Origin: Lachnospiraceae bacterium
Lineage (GTDB): Bacteria > Bacillota > Clostridia > Lachnospirales > Lachnospiraceae
DNA length: 8,967 nt
NCBI GenBank assembly: GCA_029068665.1
Contig: JAIECC010000133.1
Span: 1-8,967, forward strand
Direction: 5' to 3'
Shown: positions 1 through 6,383 of the stretch, in pieces
How positions within the stretch are numbered: the stretch's first letter is position 1
How the letters are laid out: each line of letters starts with the position of its first letter
Program-made: the position numbers and the translations under genes
Notes under the pieces: model-generated
The model's input: only the letters and a program-made list of their open reading frames with translations
Databases searched by the model: none
Told to the model about the DNA's origin: nothing

Positions 1-215
1 GTAAAATATATGTTCTTTTAAAGGTGAAGGATTTCAAGTTTATAAAAGCGGTTATTCCAGGTGACCGTTTGGAAATTAAAGCAGAGTGTCTGCGGGCCAG
101 TGTGGGTTTGTATGAATTTTCTGTACAGGTATTTTGCGATGGAAAGCCCCGTGCCAAGGGTGATTTACTATTTACTGCTGTAGAAAAAGAAAGTATTTAC
201 AGGGAAGAAGCCTGA
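1..215 (+). CDS. fabZ: FabZ-like 3-hydroxyacyl-ACP dehydratase, C-terminal part (5' end outside window)
   Basis: The reading frame is open from the left edge (first complete codon at position 3) to the TGA at 213-215, so this is the last 70 or so codons of a longer gene. The GTG at 24 is probably internal, because the residues before it (KIYVLLKVKDFKF) already fit the FabZ strand leading into the PGD turn. The visible part carries the FabZ hallmark FIKAVIPGDRLEIKAE, then a VFCDGKPRAKGDLLF strand pair typical of the C-terminal half of the hot-dog fold. FabZ dehydrates (3R)-hydroxyacyl-ACP to trans-2-enoyl-ACP in the cytosolic fatty acid elongation cycle. The catalytic His and Glu lie in the N-terminal half and cannot be checked here. 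Ten bases separate it from the next gene, suggesting an operon. Because the neighbours are not fatty-acid genes, it could be a stand-alone FabZ paralogue or another hot-dog dehydratase. Confidence 0.75.
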   Translation, partial: KIYVLLKVKDFKFIKAVIPGDRLEIKAECLRASVGLYEFSVQVFCDGKPRAKGDLLFTAVEKESIYREEA

Positions 216-225
216 GGTGAAGGAA

Positions 226-930
226 ATGAAAGCTTTAATTATCAATGGAAGTCCCAAGGGTGCAGCAAGTAATACCATGTGGCTGACCAATGCCTTTGTC
301 AGTGGATTTCCGGATACGGCAGAGGTGAAGACCATTACGCTTCGAGACCGGGATATTCATCCCTGCATGGGCTGTTTTTCCTGCTGGACCAGAACACCGG
401 GACAATGTGCCATTCAGGATGATATGCAGGAGATTTATCAGGATATATTGGAAGCAGATGTGATTATCGAAAGCATGCCACTGTACTTTGCCGGTATGCC
501 TTCCCGTATGCGGATGATGACAGAACGGTGTCTGCTTTTTACAAAACGCTATGAAGGAAGCCCGGAAGATACTTTCCACTCCATACTGGAAATGGAAGAA
601 CATAGTTTAAAGGATAAAAAGCTGGTACTGATATCCTCCTGTGGTTATGTTTCCATGGATACTATGTTTGAGGGTTTGTTGAAAGAATATGATTTGATTT
701 GCGGCACCGGAAATTATACAAGGATTTTGTGTGCCCAGGGAGAATTGCTTCAGGCAGGAAGCCGGACCAGACAGGTAGTGAATTATCTGGAGGAAGTGAA
801 GAAGGCAGGCCGGGAATTTTATGAAACCGGCAGGATTTCAGAGGAACGCAGCCGTGTATTAGAGCGGCAGATGGTTTCGCCGAAGACCTTTGAGGTGCTG
901 ATTAAGCGCTACTGGCAGGAACGGATGTAG
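226..930 (+). CDS. Flavodoxin-fold NAD(P)H-dependent oxidoreductase (iron-sulfur flavoprotein-like)
   Basis: A 234-residue cytosolic protein starting MKALIINGSPKG, the phosphate-binding loop of the flavodoxin-like NADPH-dependent FMN reductase family (residues 3-11). Residues 47-66 carry a compact cysteine cluster, C47-x2-C50-x2-C53-W-x6-C61, followed by QDDM, then an ADVIIESMPLYFAGMPSRM segment (about 78-95) equivalent to the usual FMN-binding 'aD.iv..tPly' region. The spacing CX2CX2CX7C falls within the range described for archaeal iron-sulfur flavoproteins, so a 4Fe-4S centre is possible, though many relatives with similar cysteines lack a demonstrated cluster. I chose the ATG at 226 over the in-frame GTG at 217 because GAGGTGAAGG lies directly upstream of the ATG and the family N-terminus begins there. 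The electron donor, acceptor and physiological role cannot be read from the sequence. The C-terminal 60 residues, rich in charge, are less family-typical. Confidence 0.85.
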   Translation: MKALIINGSPKGAASNTMWLTNAFVSGFPDTAEVKTITLRDRDIHPCMGCFSCWTRTPGQCAIQDDMQEIYQDILEADVIIESMPLYFAGMPSRMRMMTERCLLFTKRYEGSPEDTFHSILEMEEHSLKDKKLVLISSCGYVSMDTMFEGLLKEYDLICGTGNYTRILCAQGELLQAGSRTRQVVNYLEEVKKAGREFYETGRISEERSRVLERQMVSPKTFEVLIKRYWQERM

Positions 931-941
931 GTGAGGAAAAA

Positions 942-1541
942 ATGAAAAAATATGACATTGTAAAGCAAGCGAAAATAATTAATATTATAATATATTCCTT
1001 TATGGCTGCTATTGGGTTGTTTCTACTGTTGTTTACAGGACTGACGACTCTTCAGGAGGTCATATTAATCAGTGTTTTGTGTATTTTGACAGGGGGTGCC
1101 AAGATACTCGGATACTTTTCCAATGATTTATACCGTCTGGCATTTCAGTTTGACTTTGCGGCAGGACTGTTTTTGCTTATTATCGGAATTATTTTCTGTT
1201 TTATTGGCTTGCGGGACCCACAATCCATTGAAAAGATGTTTGGTATCTATGTTTTTGTTGACGGACTGCTGAAGCTGCAGGTTGCATTTGATGCGAAGAA
1301 ATTTGGAATTCGTAAATGGTTTATTTTGTTACTGACGGCTGTTTTAGTTGTTGGAGTGGGGATTGTAGCTTTGGTTGCACCATATGCGGAACAACTGTCC
1401 CAGTTTATCCTGTTAGTAATATCCATGATCATAGACGGTTTGGTAAATATCTGGATTACGGCATATACTGTACGGGTAAGGGCTAAAAAGAAGAATCTGG
1501 AGGAACGATTTGGTCTGGACGAGAATGAAACATCTTGCTAA
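942..1541 (+). CDS. HdeD/DUF308-family six-helix membrane protein
   Basis: A 199-residue hydrophobic protein with about six predicted transmembrane helices (residues 12-32, 36-56, 68-90, 97-115, 125-147 and 152-175) and a short charged C-terminal tail (RVRAKKKNLEERFG). The helices fall into three pairs. Similar short motifs follow each pair, such as GGAKILGYF, VDGLLKLQVAF and IDGLVNIWI, which is the internal-repeat architecture of DUF308/HdeD proteins. HdeD of E. coli is linked to acid resistance, but most clostridial members have no assigned role and I do not assign one. The ATG at 942 follows the upstream stop by 11 bases, with AGG in GTGAGGAAAA as ribosome binding site, so it is probably translated from the same transcript as the flavoprotein gene. 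No terminator follows; the next promoter overlaps its stop codon. Confidence 0.8.
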   Translation: MKKYDIVKQAKIINIIIYSFMAAIGLFLLLFTGLTTLQEVILISVLCILTGGAKILGYFSNDLYRLAFQFDFAAGLFLLIIGIIFCFIGLRDPQSIEKMFGIYVFVDGLLKLQVAFDAKKFGIRKWFILLLTAVLVVGVGIVALVAPYAEQLSQFILLVISMIIDGLVNIWITAYTVRVRAKKKNLEERFGLDENETSC

Positions 1542-1563
1542 TCGCAGAAAAAAAAGGTATGAT
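1535..1563 (+). promoter_or_regulatory. Putative SigA-type promoter of glyA
   Basis: TTGCTA at 1535-1540 and TATGAT at 1558-1563 are separated by exactly 17 bases, most of them a purine run. The -35 box overlaps the stop codon of the upstream membrane-protein gene. The predicted transcript would start near 1570, giving a leader of about 100 nt before the glyA start codon and excluding the in-frame ATG at 1569 as a practical start. The call rests only on matches to the consensus and on position. Confidence 0.6.
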
Positions 1564-1569
1564 GATGAA

Positions 1570-1673
1570 TGGAAAACTATTTCCATAAATATATCACTGG
1601 CAGAGCTGAATGGTTGCGATATGTGTCATATACAGACAGGTCATGCCGGATTCAGGTAGGAGGAAATAATAGA
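1570..1673 (+). promoter_or_regulatory. Structured 5' leader of glyA
   Basis: The leader between the predicted transcription start and the glyA start codon can fold. CTGAATGG (1606-1613) can pair with CCGGATTCAG (1646-1655), leaving a two-base bulge. Inside, ATATG (1619-1623) pairs with CATAT (1627-1631) around a three-base loop. The outer stem ends two bases before the AGGAGG ribosome binding site (1658-1663), which lies 10 bases from the ATG. No terminator-like T run is present, so any control would be on translation or RNA stability. I recognise no known riboswitch: neither the THF nor the ZTP (pfl) conserved core is visible. The fold may be incidental. Confidence 0.35.
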
Positions 1674-2906
1674 ATGTATAGTTTTGATGAGATTACAAAA
1701 GTAGACCCTGAGATTGCTTCTGCAATACAGGATGAGGTAGGAAGACAAAACAGCCATATTGAATTAATTGCTTCTGAAAACTTTGTCAGCAAAGCCGTAA
1801 TGGCAGCAATGGGAAGTCCATTGACCAATAAGTATGCAGAAGGATATCCGGCAAAGCGGTATTATGGCGGCTGTGAATATGTGGATGTTGTGGAGAATCT
1901 TGCCATTGAACGTGCAAAGAAGATTTTTGGCTGCGAGTATGTAAATGTACAGCCTCATTCCGGAGCTCAGGCCAACATGGCAGCTTTTTTTGCTATTATG
2001 AATCCGGGGGATACCTTTATGGGAATGAATCTGGCTCATGGCGGTCATCTGACCCATGGAAGCCCGGTGAACTTATCCGGTAAGTATTTCAATGTGGTTC
2101 CATATGGTGTCAATGATGATGGCTTCATTGATTATGATGAAGTATTACGCATTGCAAAGGAATGTAAGCCAAAGCTGATTGTTGCAGGTGCCAGTGCCTA
2201 TGCCAGAGCCATTGATTTTAAGAAATTCCGTGAAATTGCGGATGAAGTAGGTGCGTATTTGATGGTGGATATGGCACATATAGCCGGACTGGTAGCAGCA
2301 GGGCTGCACATGAGTCCTATTCCTTATGCACATGTTACTACCACCACTACCCATAAGACCTTACGGGGACCGCGGGGTGGTATGATTTTATCCAGCAATG
2401 AAGTAAACGAACAGTTGAATTTTAATAAAGCAGTATTCCCTGGCATTCAGGGCGGTCCTTTAATGCATGTGATTGCAGCAAAGGCAGTCTGCTTCAAAGA
2501 ATGTCTGACCGATGAATATAAAGCATATCAGACACAGATTGTAAAGAATGCGGCAGCTCTTTGTAAGGCATTACAGGAAAGAGGCTTTAAGATTGTATCC
2601 GATGGTACGGATAATCATCTGATGCTGGTGGATCTTCAGAATCTTGGTTTGACCGGTAAAGAAGTGGAGAAGCTGTTGGATTCCGTGAATATTACCTGTA
2701 ACAAGAATACGGTACCGAATGATCCAAAGTCTCCATTTGTTACCTCCGGTATCCGGCTTGGTACGCCTGCTATTACTTCAAGAGGTGTGGTAGAATCCGA
2801 TATGCTGATTATTGCTGATGCAATCAAGGCTGCAGTCATCGATAAGGATAATGAGAAAGCAATTGCTTTGGTAAAGGATATTACGGACCGGTATCCATTA
2901 TACTAA
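1674..2906 (+). CDS. glyA: Serine hydroxymethyltransferase
   Basis: A 410-residue cytosolic, PLP-dependent enzyme that interconverts serine and glycine while charging tetrahydrofolate to 5,10-methylene-THF, the main entry of one-carbon units for purine, thymidylate and methionine synthesis. Family landmarks are all present: IELIASENFVS (29-39), the KYAEGYPAKRYYGGCEYVD substrate/cofactor loop (53-71), HSGAQAN (95-101), DMAHIAGLVAAG (199-210) and TTTTHKTLRGPRGG, whose K228 should form the Schiff base with PLP. Length matches bacterial SHMTs (about 410-420). The frame runs upstream to an ATG at 1569, but the ATG at 1674 is chosen. It has AGGAGG at 1658-1663, the family N-terminus starts there, the extra 35 residues resemble nothing in SHMTs, and the predicted transcription start lies at or after 1569. 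The gene appears to form a single transcription unit, with its own promoter and a strong terminator behind it. Confidence 0.97.
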   Translation: MYSFDEITKVDPEIASAIQDEVGRQNSHIELIASENFVSKAVMAAMGSPLTNKYAEGYPAKRYYGGCEYVDVVENLAIERAKKIFGCEYVNVQPHSGAQANMAAFFAIMNPGDTFMGMNLAHGGHLTHGSPVNLSGKYFNVVPYGVNDDGFIDYDEVLRIAKECKPKLIVAGASAYARAIDFKKFREIADEVGAYLMVDMAHIAGLVAAGLHMSPIPYAHVTTTTTHKTLRGPRGGMILSSNEVNEQLNFNKAVFPGIQGGPLMHVIAAKAVCFKECLTDEYKAYQTQIVKNAAALCKALQERGFKIVSDGTDNHLMLVDLQNLGLTGKEVEKLLDSVNITCNKNTVPNDPKSPFVTSGIRLGTPAITSRGVVESDMLIIADAIKAAVIDKDNEKAIALVKDITDRYPLY

Positions 2907-2958
2907 AAGTCAAAAAAGACCTATTATAATGTCATTGTTTTACCTATTAGAAGAGAAT

Positions 2959-3002
2959 CAACTCTGCTATAATCATCAGGATTAAAGCAGAGTTGTTTTT
3001 TT
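2959..3002 (+). terminator. Strong intrinsic terminator of glyA
   Basis: CAACTCTGCT (2959-2968) and AGCAGAGTTG (2986-2995) form a perfect ten-base stem, followed immediately by seven Ts (2996-3002). The stem continues past a single A/A mismatch with TAATC (2970-2974) pairing GATTA (2980-2984) around a five-base loop. It lies 52 bases after the glyA stop codon and insulates glyA from the exporter gene downstream. Confidence 0.92.
2965..2973 (+). promoter_or_regulatory. Extended -10 promoter element inside the terminator hairpin
   Basis: TGCTATAAT at 2965-2973 matches the extended -10 consensus (TGnTATAAT) perfectly. It sits across the upper left arm of the glyA terminator hairpin. At 17-base spacing the -35 position (2945-2950, TATTAG) is a poor match, so activity would depend on the TG extension. 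Initiation near 2980 would leave a leader of about 55 nt to the exporter's start codon and would omit the terminator's left arm, so the new transcript could not form that hairpin. Part of the match could be a by-product of the hairpin sequence. Confidence 0.45.
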
Positions 3003-3034
3003 ATGAAATAGAAAGGGATAAGGAGGGAATAATC

Positions 3035-4453
3035 ATGACTCAGACATTAGAGAAAAAAAGCACTGGACAGCAATCCGGCATGAAGGACCTGACCATTGGA
3101 GCACCATTCCGCTGTATCCTTGAATTCTGGTTTCCTGTATTTCTGGGAACATTATTTCAGCAACTTTATAACATGGTAGATACAATGATTGTAGGAAAGT
3201 ATTTGGGTCTAAATCAGTTGGCCGGTGTTGGAGTTACCGGATCGTTATCCTTTCTGGTCATTGGATTCTGTATCGGAATCTGCAGCGGCTTTGCCATACC
3301 GGTGGCACAGTCTTTTGGTGCAAAAGACAATACCGCTTTGCGGCGGTATGTAACGAACAGTGTATGGTATTGCGGAGCGATTTCTCTGCTGCTTACGGTA
3401 TTGACGGTAGTGCTTTGCAATCAGATGCTGGTTTGGATGAACACTCCTGATGCAGCTTTCCGGTATGCTTATATGTATATTGTAGTGATTTTTGCAGGAA
3501 TCCCGTTTACAATATTGTATAACATGGTATCCGGCATTCTCCGGGCTTTGGGAGACAGTAAATCACCGGTGGTATTTCTGATTGTTTCTTCCGTGCTGAA
3601 TATTGGACTGGATATGCTGTTCATTCCGGTCTTTGGCATGGATGTGGAGGGGGCTGCCTTTGCGACTGTCATAGCGCAGGGTGTTTCCGGTTTTGCCAGC
3701 CTGGTATATCTGGTTAAGAAGTTTGAGATTTTGAAAATGCAAAAGGGGGACTGGAAGCCTCAGGGCTCTTATTTGAAAACTCTGACTCTGGTAGGTCTGC
3801 CCATGGGCTTACAGTATTCTATTACGGCCATTGGTACCATTGTACTGCAGACAGCAGTGAATTCCTTTGGAGAAATAGCAGTGGCAGGTGTAGCTGCGGC
3901 AAATAAGGTATATTCCTTGATTTCCTGTCCGCTGGAGGCTATGGGAAATACCATGGCTACCTTTGCGGGACAGAATATGGGAGCAAAAAAGATGGACCGA
4001 ATCCGCAAGGGATTGTATCAATCCACCTTGGCATGTATTGCATTATCGGTGCTTACCTTTGGACTGGTGGTATTATTTGGAAATCAAATGTCTTTATTAT
4101 TCATCAATAAGGAGGAGGTTGAGGCATTGGCATATGCGTATGAATACATTTTAATTTCTACTCTTGGGTTCCCGCTGCTGACCGTTGTATTAACCGTAAG
4201 ATTCACCATTCAGGGAATGGGATTCTCTGTATTTGCCATGACAGCCGGTGTACTGGAGATGGCAGCCAGATGCTTTGTGGCTTTGGCACTTCCGGCACAT
4301 TTTGGCTTTACCAGTGTATGCTTTGCCAACCTGTCTGCATGGATTGCAGCAGATTTGTTCTTAATACCGGCGTTTTTCTATTGTAAGCGGAAGCTGGAGG
4401 GAAAAACTCCGCTTAGAAGCGTTGGATTTCTTTCAAAGCTTAGGCATTCATAA
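3035..4453 (+). CDS. MATE-family multidrug/toxin efflux transporter
   Basis: A 472-residue integral membrane protein with about twelve hydrophobic helices in two homologous halves. Typical MATE landmarks are QQLYNMVDTMIVGKYLG in the first helix (42-58, with D49 in the position of the conserved acidic residue), GILRALGDSKSP (167-178), and the paired repeat signatures AQSFGAKDNTALRR (91-104) and AGQNMGAKKMDRIRK (311-325) after equivalent helices of each half. MATE carriers export cationic or planar compounds by proton or sodium antiport; substrate and ion cannot be told here. The start is the ATG at 3035, with AGGAGG at 3021-3026 and an eight-base spacer. Earlier in-frame codons lie inside the glyA terminator. 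The gene seems to be transcribed alone, perhaps from the extended -10 element inside that terminator. No clear terminator was found after its stop. Confidence 0.93.
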   Translation: MTQTLEKKSTGQQSGMKDLTIGAPFRCILEFWFPVFLGTLFQQLYNMVDTMIVGKYLGLNQLAGVGVTGSLSFLVIGFCIGICSGFAIPVAQSFGAKDNTALRRYVTNSVWYCGAISLLLTVLTVVLCNQMLVWMNTPDAAFRYAYMYIVVIFAGIPFTILYNMVSGILRALGDSKSPVVFLIVSSVLNIGLDMLFIPVFGMDVEGAAFATVIAQGVSGFASLVYLVKKFEILKMQKGDWKPQGSYLKTLTLVGLPMGLQYSITAIGTIVLQTAVNSFGEIAVAGVAAANKVYSLISCPLEAMGNTMATFAGQNMGAKKMDRIRKGLYQSTLACIALSVLTFGLVVLFGNQMSLLFINKEEVEALAYAYEYILISTLGFPLLTVVLTVRFTIQGMGFSVFAMTAGVLEMAARCFVALALPAHFGFTSVCFANLSAWIAADLFLIPAFFYCKRKLEGKTPLRSVGFLSKLRHS

Positions 4454-4474
4454 GGCAGGGGTCAGAGTTATTAC

Positions 4475-4504
4475 TTGATTATAGAAGCAGAAAGAGTGTA
4501 TACT
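4475..4504 (+). promoter_or_regulatory. Putative SigA-type promoter of hrb-fprA
   Basis: TTGATT (4475-4480) and TATACT (4499-4504) are 18 bases apart, four and five matches of six to the consensus boxes. Initiation near 4511 would give a very short leader of about 15 nt, with the GGAGG ribosome binding site (4514-4518) almost at the RNA's 5' end. I saw no inverted repeat that would suggest an NO- or redox-responsive operator. Confidence 0.55.
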
Positions 4505-4525
4505 AAGATATATGGAGGTAATAAA

Positions 4526-5137
4526 ATGGATACAAAAGCGATGTTTAAATTAGGCTATGGCCTGTATGTACTTACCAGCCGCTCTGCTGATAAGGATAAT
4601 GGCTGTATTATCAATACGGTTGCACAGGTTACCAGCAAACCAAACCGGATTTCCGTTACAGTGAATAAGGATAATTTTACACATGATATGATTGTGAAGG
4701 AAGGGGTATTTAATGTTTCCGTATTGACTACGGATGCTTCGTTTGCAGTATTTCAGCGATTTGGATTCCAGTCCGGCCGGGATTGCGATAAGTTCGAGGA
4801 CTATAAGGCAGTGAAGCGGGGAGAAAATGGTGTTTTGTATTGTACGGAGAATACCAATGCCTTTATTTCCGGTAAGGTAGTGGACCAGATGGATTTAGGA
4901 ACCCATACCATGTTTATTGCAGATGTAACGGACTGTGAGGTTCTGAGTGATGCAGTATCGGTAACGTATGATTATTACCAGAAAAACATTAAGCCCCAGC
5001 CCAAGCAGGAAGAGGCTGGTGTAAAGGGATACCGCTGCACGATCTGTGGATATATTTATGAAGGTGAGGAATTACCCCCGGATTTTGTATGTCCCCTTTG
5101 CAAGCATGGTGCTGAGGCATTTGAACCGGTTAATTAG
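4526..5137 (+). CDS. hrb: Flavin reductase-rubredoxin fusion (high-molecular-weight rubredoxin, Hrb)
   Basis: A 203-residue cytosolic protein in two parts. Residues 1 to about 155 are a flavin reductase-like, FMN-binding split-barrel domain (MFKLGYGLYVLTS, INTVAQVTSKPNRISVTVNKDN, HTMFIADVTDCEVL). Residues 168-203 form a short rubredoxin domain with an Fe(Cys)4 site: C171-x2-C174-GYIYEG and C189-PLC192. The domain lacks the central loop of free rubredoxins (36 instead of about 52 residues), as in rubrerythrin tails. The same domain order occurs in Hrb of Moorella thermoacetica, which takes electrons from NADH and passes them to the flavodiiron protein FprA, encoded beside it; here fprA also follows, 42 bases downstream. 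The ATG at 4526 is chosen for GGAGG seven bases upstream. The earlier in-frame TTG at 4475 is the probable -35 box. The direct electron donor is inferred from the relative. Confidence 0.9.
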   Translation: MDTKAMFKLGYGLYVLTSRSADKDNGCIINTVAQVTSKPNRISVTVNKDNFTHDMIVKEGVFNVSVLTTDASFAVFQRFGFQSGRDCDKFEDYKAVKRGENGVLYCTENTNAFISGKVVDQMDLGTHTMFIADVTDCEVLSDAVSVTYDYYQKNIKPQPKQEEAGVKGYRCTICGYIYEGEELPPDFVCPLCKHGAEAFEPVN

Positions 5138-5179
5138 AGATTTTTATAAGTATTCAATGGAGAAATGGAGGATAAGAAC

Positions 5180-6343
5180 ATGAATAATATAAGTATTGCA
5201 GAGGATGTTTTGTACATTGGTGTAGATGACAGGGACATTGATTTATTTGAAAGTCAGTATGTGGTGCCCAATGGTGTTTCTTATAATTCCTATATTATTT
5301 TAGACGAAAAAGTTGCCGTTATGGATACGGTGGATGCAAGAAAAACAGAAGAGTGGATGATGAATGTTCAGAGTGCATTGGGAGACCGGACACCGGATTA
5401 TCTGATTATCTCTCATTTGGAACCGGATCATTCCGGAAGCATAGAAGCACTTGCAAATCGGTATCCGGACATGAAATTTGTTGGAAATGCCAAGACCTTT
5501 GCAATGCTGCCACAGTTTACTACCCTGAATATAGAAGATCGTAAGGTGGTAGTGGCAGAAGGAGAGACATTGAATTTAGGCTCCCATACCCTGCAGTTCT
5601 TTATGGCTGCCATGGTGCATTGGCCGGAGGTCATGGTGGAATATGAACAGAAGGAAAAGATTTTGTTTTCCGCAGATGCCTTTGGTAAATTCGGTGCCTT
5701 GGATACGGAAGAGGACTGGGCTTGTGAAGCAAGAAGGTATTATTTTAATATTGTGGGGAAATATGGTGTACCGGCTGCTGCATTGTTAAAGAAGGCAGGT
5801 ACTCTGGATATTCAGATGATCTGTCCTCTGCATGGACCGATTTTAAAGGAAAATCTGGAATATTATATCGGAAAATATCAGACATGGACCAGCTATACGC
5901 CGGAGGATGAGGGAGTTCTCATTGCCTATGCTTCCATTCATGGAAACACCGGAAAGGCAGCACGTAAACTGGCTGAGATATTAGAAGCAAAGGGTGCAAA
6001 GAAGGTAGTGGTCAGTGACCTGGCAAGAGAGGATATGGCAGAGGTAATCGAAGATGCCTTTCGTTATGATAAGATGATTCTGGCAGCGGCCAGCTATGAT
6101 GGTGGGGTATTCCCGTGCATGGAAAGCTTTTTGAATCATTTAAAGGCAAAGGCATACCAGAGTCGGACAGTTGGGATTCTGGAAAATGGTTCCTGGGCAC
6201 CTTCTGCCGGCAGAGTGATGAAAGCAGCATTAGAGGGGATGAAGAATATTACCCTTGTAGAGCCTGAAGTTACGATTAAATCTACTATGAAGCCGGAAGA
6301 TGTGAAGAATCTGGAGGCTTTGGCAGATGCCATATTAAAGTAA
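5180..6343 (+). CDS. fprA: A-type flavodiiron protein (NO/O2 reductase)
   Basis: A 387-residue cytosolic enzyme with the two core domains of flavodiiron proteins. The N-terminal metallo-beta-lactamase-like domain (about 1-240) supplies the diiron ligands: H79-L-E81-P-D83-H84, H147 in MVHWPE, D166 in FSADAFG and H218 in PLHGP. The C-terminal flavodoxin domain (about 245-387) has the FMN phosphate loop ASIHGNTGKAA (251-261), ASYDGG and ENGSWAPSAG. All usual iron ligands are present, so it should be active in reducing O2 to water and/or NO to N2O, protecting an anaerobe. It has no rubredoxin tail of its own; the preceding hrb gene supplies that function. The ATG at 5180 is preferred to the in-frame ATG at 5165, because GGAGGA (5167-5172) is seven bases before it and overlaps the earlier codon. 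Relative preference for O2 or NO cannot be read from sequence. Confidence 0.95.
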   Translation: MNNISIAEDVLYIGVDDRDIDLFESQYVVPNGVSYNSYIILDEKVAVMDTVDARKTEEWMMNVQSALGDRTPDYLIISHLEPDHSGSIEALANRYPDMKFVGNAKTFAMLPQFTTLNIEDRKVVVAEGETLNLGSHTLQFFMAAMVHWPEVMVEYEQKEKILFSADAFGKFGALDTEEDWACEARRYYFNIVGKYGVPAAALLKKAGTLDIQMICPLHGPILKENLEYYIGKYQTWTSYTPEDEGVLIAYASIHGNTGKAARKLAEILEAKGAKKVVVSDLAREDMAEVIEDAFRYDKMILAAASYDGGVFPCMESFLNHLKAKAYQSRTVGILENGSWAPSAGRVMKAALEGMKNITLVEPEVTIKSTMKPEDVKNLEALADAILK

Positions 6344-6345
6344 GG

Positions 6346-6383
6346 AGCTTTCTGGTCTAAGGAAATCAGCCCAGAAAGGTGCT
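6346..6383. terminator. Weak hairpin between convergent genes fprA and PLC-like gene
   Basis: CTTTCTGG (6348-6355) pairs with CCAGAAAG (6371-6378), an eight-base stem around a 15-base loop. AGC and GCT at the outer ends could add three pairs across a bulge. The minus-strand gene's stop codon (6366-6368) lies in the loop. No clear T tract follows on the plus strand; on the minus strand the following bases are pyrimidine-rich (CTCCTTACTTTAAT). It may be a weak shared terminator, or only a barrier against exonuclease decay. Confidence 0.35.

Noticed and set aside
235..603. 122-codon antisense reading frame within the flavoprotein gene
   Set aside because: It lies wholly opposite a well-supported gene, has no recognisable domain, and looks like a by-product of codon use.
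1559..1588. Nine-residue leader peptide beginning ATGATGATG
   Set aside because: The ATGs overlap the -10 box of the glyA promoter and would precede the transcription start; no regulatory codon pattern is evident.
1569..1673. N-terminal extension of GlyA by 35 residues from an in-frame ATG
   Set aside because: The extension has no SHMT-like sequence, a strong AGGAGG precedes the ATG at 1674, and the predicted transcript begins at about 1570.
1570..1673. THF or ZTP (pfl) riboswitch upstream of glyA
   Set aside because: The conserved cores I know for these classes, such as the 3' CCGCCUGGGC of the pfl motif, are not visible, so only a generic structured leader is reported.
2993..3034. Exporter start at the TTG inside the glyA terminator
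   Set aside because: It lies in the terminator stem with no ribosome binding site; the ATG at 3035 has AGGAGG eight bases upstream.
4454..4474. Terminator after the MATE gene
   Set aside because: No stem with a following T run could be found; the short gap leads directly into the hrb promoter.
4475..4525. Earlier TTG start for Hrb
   Set aside because: The TTG belongs to the likely -35 box and would precede the transcript; the ATG at 4526 has a good ribosome binding site and fits the family N-terminus.
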